DNA of 64,000 bases. It comes from Apoderus coryli. Its lineage: Eukaryota > Arthropoda > Insecta > Coleoptera > Attelabidae. A program made the position numbers and the translations under genes. The notes under the pieces were generated by a model. It made no database searches. It had not been told where the DNA came from and saw nothing but the letters and a program-made list of their open reading frames with translations. Where the stretch lies: the NCBI GenBank assembly GCA_911728435.2, contig OU452212.1, positions 2,734,563-2,798,562 on the forward strand. The letters run 5' to 3'. Below, in pieces: positions 59,940-64,000 of this stretch (positions within the stretch are counted from its first letter, which is position 1; the number at the start of each line of letters is the position of its first letter).

Positions 59940-60438
59940 ATTTCGCTATCTCTGGCATCGCCGCCTCCAATCTCACGCGAGCTGCGTATTCCAACCCAAC
60001 CAGATCAGCCACCGGCGGCGGTGGTAACATGCTCTCTCCTCAGCTGCCTTAACTGAACGTGGGCATCCTGCAGCCGGTGTCAGTAGCCTCGCATATCGCA
60101 GGTAACATGATGCCGGCAGCCAGTTCTGCTGCTCGCTGTTGCTGGAGAAAGCAGGAGGCGGCAGTAGCGTGATCGGGTCGTTTCGTGACTAGATGTTTGT
60201 TCAAAACAATGTGACAAATTGAAAAAAAAGTCCGTTAAGTTTAACAAATTTTCCTTATAAAGAGAAAACGTAGGAAAATCATTAGAGAAGCTGTTTTATA
60301 TAGTGATTTCTAATTAGTTCTCAGTGTATTCTTGCTCGAACAGTTTACTTTTATTAAGACGTGTTTGTTTGTGTTTTTTGTTTTATATTAAAGCAAAGTG
60401 CGTTTCTAATATTTTCGAATTTACGATAATAATTATTG
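59940..60438 (+). promoter_or_regulatory. GC-rich island with possible promoter and 5' exon
   Basis: 59955-60185 is conspicuously GC- and CpG-rich in an otherwise AT-rich satellite region. TATAAAG at 60256 is followed 25 bp later by TCATT (initiator-like, 60279), and a good donor TTG|GTAAGT occurs at 60439. No open frame spans it. A non-coding first exon of a gene outside the window is possible. This is inference from composition and short motifs. Confidence 0.3.
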
Positions 60439-60599
60439 GTAAGTGGTTACATTAGTATTTTGCTCAAACATGGACGAAACATGACCAAACGACCAAAGCC
60501 GAGGTTCGTTATGTTTGCGAGCTTAAAAAGATTTTTTCGATGGGTTTAACACATCTATTGTACGAGTGCGTGGAGGTTCACACAAAATATTTTTTTTTT

Positions 60600-61429
60600 A
60601 GAATTCTGACTTTTTTTGCAGAACTCTGTAAGAAAACTTTTTTACACAATTACGTAAAAAAACTCGGAATTTTTTAATATTGTGACTTTTTACAGAATTA
60701 TTTTAAATCTGAGTTTTTTACAGAATTATGACTATTCTGACATTTTTTGCAGAACGTTTTTTTATAGAATTATTATTAATTTGAGCCTTTTGCAGAATTC
60801 TGTAAAAAAAATCGGAATTTTTAAATTCTGACTTTTTTTTTACAGAATTATGACTATTCTGAAATTTTTTGCAGATCTCTGTAAAAAAACTCGAAATTTA
60901 TTATCATTCTGAATTTTTTAGAGAATTCCGTAAAAAATCTCGGAATTTTTTATGATTCTGACTTTTTTTGCAGAATTCCGTAAAAAACTTGGAACTTTTA
61001 TCATTCTGACTTTTTACAGGATTCTGTGATACAACTCGGAATTTCTCAATTCTGCCTTTTTTACAGAATTATGACTATTTTGACATGTTTTGCAGAACGT
61101 TTTTTACAGAATTATTATTAATTTGAGTTTTTTCCAGAATTCTGTAAAAAAAATTGGTATTTTTCAATTCTGACTATTTTTTACAGAATTATGACTATTA
61201 TGATATTTTTTGCAGAACTCTGTAAAAGAGTTCAGAATTTTTTATTACTCAGACTTCTTTTTACAGAATTATAACTATTCTGACATTCTTTGCAGATCTC
61301 TGTAAAACAGTTGGGAATTTTTAAATTTTTACTTTTTTTACAGAATTATGACTATTCTGACATTTCTTGCAGAACGTTTTTTATAGAATTATTATTAATT
61401 AGAGTTTTTTGCAGAATTCTGTAAAAATA

Positions 61430-61461
<32 letters not shown>

Positions 61462-62430
61462 AGTTTTTTTTACAGAAAAATCACTTTTCTGAAATTTTTT
61501 GCAGAACTCTGTAAAAAAACTCGGAATTTTGTATCATTTAGACTTTTTTTTACAGAATTATGACAATTCTGACATTCTTTGCAGATCTCTGTAAAAAAAC
61601 TCGAAATTTGTTATCATTCTGAATTTTTTAGAGAATTCCGTAAAAAATCTCGGAATTTTTTATGATTCTGACTTTTTTTTTGCAGAATTCCGTAAGAAAC
61701 TTGGAACTTTTATCATTCTGACTTTTTACAGAATTCTGTGACAACTCGGATTTTTTCAATTCTCCATTTTTTAAAGAATTATGACTATTCTGACATTTTT
61801 TGCAGAACGTTTTTTACAGAATTATTATTAATTTGAGTTTTTTTGCAGAATTCTGTAAAAAAACTCGGAATTGTTCAATTTTGACTTTTTTTACAGAATT
61901 ATGACTATTCTGAAATTTTTTGCAGAACTCTGTAAAAAAACTAGGATTTTTTTATCATTTAGAATTTTTTTTACAGAATTATGGCAATTCTGACATTCTT
62001 TGCAGATCTCCGTAAAAAAACTCAAAATTTGTTATCATTCTGATTTTTTTAGAGAATTCTGTAAAAAATCTCGGAATTTTCTGAGTTTTTTTGCAAAATT
62101 CCGTAAAAAACTTGGAACCTTTATCATTTTGACTTTTTACAGAATTCTGTGACAACTCGGAATTTTTCAATTCTGCCTTTTTTTACAGAATTACGACTAT
62201 TCTGACATGTTTTACAGAACTCGGTAAAACAGTTGAGAATTTTTTTTCATCCAGACTTATTTTACAGAATCCTGTAAAAAAAATTGGAATGTTTCAATTC
62301 TTACTATTTTTTACAGGATTATGACTATTATGATATTTTTTGCAGAACGTTTTTTTACAGAATTATTATTAATTAGAGTTTTTTGCAGAATTCTGTAAAA
62401 AAACTCGGAATTTTTCAATTCTGTCGAAAT
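60600..62430 (+). repeat. Palindromic satellite, block C with higher-order structure
   Basis: Same family. A longer phrase, gcagaacgttttttacagaa then ttattattaatttgag, recurs at about 60754, 61092, 61374, 61805 and 62345. Another, atcattctgaattttttaga then gaattccgtaaaaaatctcg, recurs at about 60902, 61612 and 62034. So units are organised in higher-order repeats. A (TA)n microsatellite sits at 61429-61460. Confidence 0.92.
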
Positions 62431-63914
62431 TTTTTGATTCGAAGTCGTCAGATTATGGTGCTAGAAATGACGTATGTCACTCCATTGTCCAAATTTTGAC
62501 AAATGATTTAGTTATTTTAAATGGAACAACCTGTATTTTGTTTTCATAATCGGTAGAGCTTTTTATTCTGAATTCAAATGTACGTATATGCTTTATTGAG
62601 GTTATGTTTAGTAGATTTTCGCAGCCGTAGCCTCTCTATGACAGTTCTGATTTGTTTTTATCAAAGATAATATGAAAACAACTAACTAAAAATAAAACTG
62701 AACTCAACTAAAAGAAATAGCAACTAAAGAAATTGTTCAAAATGGTCCCCATTTTCATTTACACATAATTTATATCTTTTTATTAAATTGTACAGGGTTC
62801 TTCTTAATACTTCGGGTTGGTTATTCAGAATATTTATTTCTTGCTCTATTTTTTATTGAATTTGTTGAATAAACAAAATAATTATTTTAATTAAGTAAAT
62901 GTACCATAAATTAAGTATCCCATAAAAAAAATTCCCTTTTTTTCAACAGATCTCGAGACCTTCTTTTTAAAGTACCACTGATGATGTGAGCAACGTATCC
63001 CGAAACTTGTGTGTGCTCTTGAGCATATTATATTGATTCGTTTGTGGAGTTGATGTGATTTATTTCAATCATTTGTTTTACTCCTCGATATTATGGACTA
63101 CTTTAGAAGAATTCTTTTTATAAGTTTTTTTCAAATTTCCTTAAAATAACACCATTTTTGCCATATTTTTAAAAAGTCAATTTTGAAAGATAACGGAAAT
63201 AGTCTCTTTCAAAGACAGCTGTATTTCCGGAAACTCTGACATTATTTACCATCATATCCTTAAATTCGTGACCGCAACAACCAAAAATCATTTGTATTCT
63301 TTGAAACTATAATCGAGTAAACTCGAAAAGAGCCCCCTAGCGGCGAAACGGTCTACACAACAACCCAGTGTGTTGTTTACTTTTTTCATTTTTACCACAA
63401 CTATGTTTATCCATCATCAACGTAATATTTTTGTTTTTTTTTTTATAAGTAGACACCCTGTATCTTTACTTGTTGTCACCATCTCGCAAATACAACTCAA
63501 AAACATCTCGTTATTTATTACGGTATAAATTTTTTTAGTCTGGAAAAAAAATACACGGGCCTGCATGGTTGTACGTTTTTGCAAGCAAGATTTATTACTG
63601 ATTTTTATATACCGCTTTCTAAATAATGATTTGTACGTATGCCGTTTGGTTCCATAGCGAAAAAAACCTTCACTGCTGGAAAGCAACCCGTAATAACATA
63701 TATATGTATATATACCCTACCTTTACCTCTAAAGCTCTTAAAAGTTTTTTATTCTATTATTGATTCGTTTGCAAGATTGATTTGGCGTTTTTTGGCAACT
63801 ATCGTATAAACAGAACATCGTATCCAGCTAGCTGGTACAGAAGAGGATTTCCAATATATACTAAACAGCGCATTCCAGGAACAGCATAAGTATAAGAGGC
63901 TTCAAGAATAGGAG
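62431..63914. other. Non-satellite interruption 3
   Basis: Includes a probable relic of a Tc1/mariner-type transposase C-terminus on the - strand (62690-62860, similar to 48300-48370), and a hammerhead-like relic at 62988-63006 (CTGATGA ... GAAAC) with the same downstream tail as 1800-1830. A repeat end gacaccctgta lies at 63451. No host gene seen. Confidence 0.4.
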
Positions 63915-64000
63915 CATTTGACACAATTTCGTAAAAAAACTCGGAATTTTTTAATATTGTGACTTTTTTTACAGAATTATTATAAATCTGAGTTTTTTTA
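63915..64000 (+). repeat. Palindromic satellite, block D (runs off the window)
   Basis: cgtaaaaaaactcggaattt followed by tttaatattgtgac matches the start of block C at 60650-60690, so the same higher-order phase restarts here. Confidence 0.88.

Noticed and set aside
61979..62170. 63-codon - strand open frame
   Set aside because: Lies wholly in satellite block C and repeats the unit (FFTEFCKK words).
54995..62430. CRISPR-like array of short repeats
   Set aside because: Units are adjacent with no constant repeat plus unique spacer pattern, and the genome is eukaryotic.

Overview
The window looks like a piece of a transposon-rich, AT-rich insect nuclear genome. A beetle is my best guess, from the style of the UDP-glycosyltransferase and the many dispersed repeats ending in variants of ACAGGGTGTCC, but the order cannot be proved from the sequence. 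There are no operons or prokaryotic signals. Genes are split by GT-AG introns, and most of the DNA is transposon debris and satellite.

Two host genes can be assembled exon by exon. (1) A UDP-glycosyltransferase (UGT) on the + strand, 12875-18493, has five exons that join in frame to 504 codons, with a signal peptide, the UGT signature, a C-terminal membrane segment and an ER-retrieval-like tail. (2) A hexose-6-phosphate (glucose-6-phosphate) 1-epimerase-like gene on the - strand, 51436 down to 41909, has five exons that join in phase 0 to 306 codons. It keeps the fold motifs and the catalytic His, but the Glu expected near the C-terminus appears to be Gly. Introns of both genes are packed with mobile elements. 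A near-identical Jockey/CR1-like retroposon lies in an intron of each gene, in opposite orientation on the chromosome but in sense orientation in each gene.

Layout. 1-6.4 kb: AT-rich sequence with short repeats, a hammerhead-ribozyme-like motif, a 192-bp direct repeat and a Tc1/mariner relic. 6.4-12.6 kb: retroposon relics, a mariner with target-site TA, and a nested stack (retroposon RT, mariner, Copia gag, solo LTR). 12.9-18.5 kb: the UGT. 19.7-21.1 kb: a 21-bp inverted repeat enclosing zinc-finger-like exons. 23.8-33.1 kb: LOA/R1-like, hAT and other retroposon relics, a degenerate tRNA-like unit and a deletion-derived hAT with an 8-bp target duplication. 35.0-36.3 kb: a second hAT-type element carrying an RTE-type retroposon. 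38.6-39.2 kb: a retroposon 3' end. 41.9-51.4 kb: the epimerase gene hosting a THAP-like unit, a Tc1 relic, a LOA-like fragment, the Jockey/CR1-like copy and a Tc1/mariner element with very long terminal inverted repeats. 55.0-64.0 kb: blocks of a satellite built of short palindromic units, interrupted by unrelated segments, one of them strikingly GC-rich.

Nothing suggests the two host genes work as a pathway. The UGT would conjugate lipophilic substrates in the ER; the epimerase-like protein would be cytosolic. The mobile elements mostly show breaks (frameshifts, stops, lost catalytic residues), so this is largely a fossil record of nested insertions.
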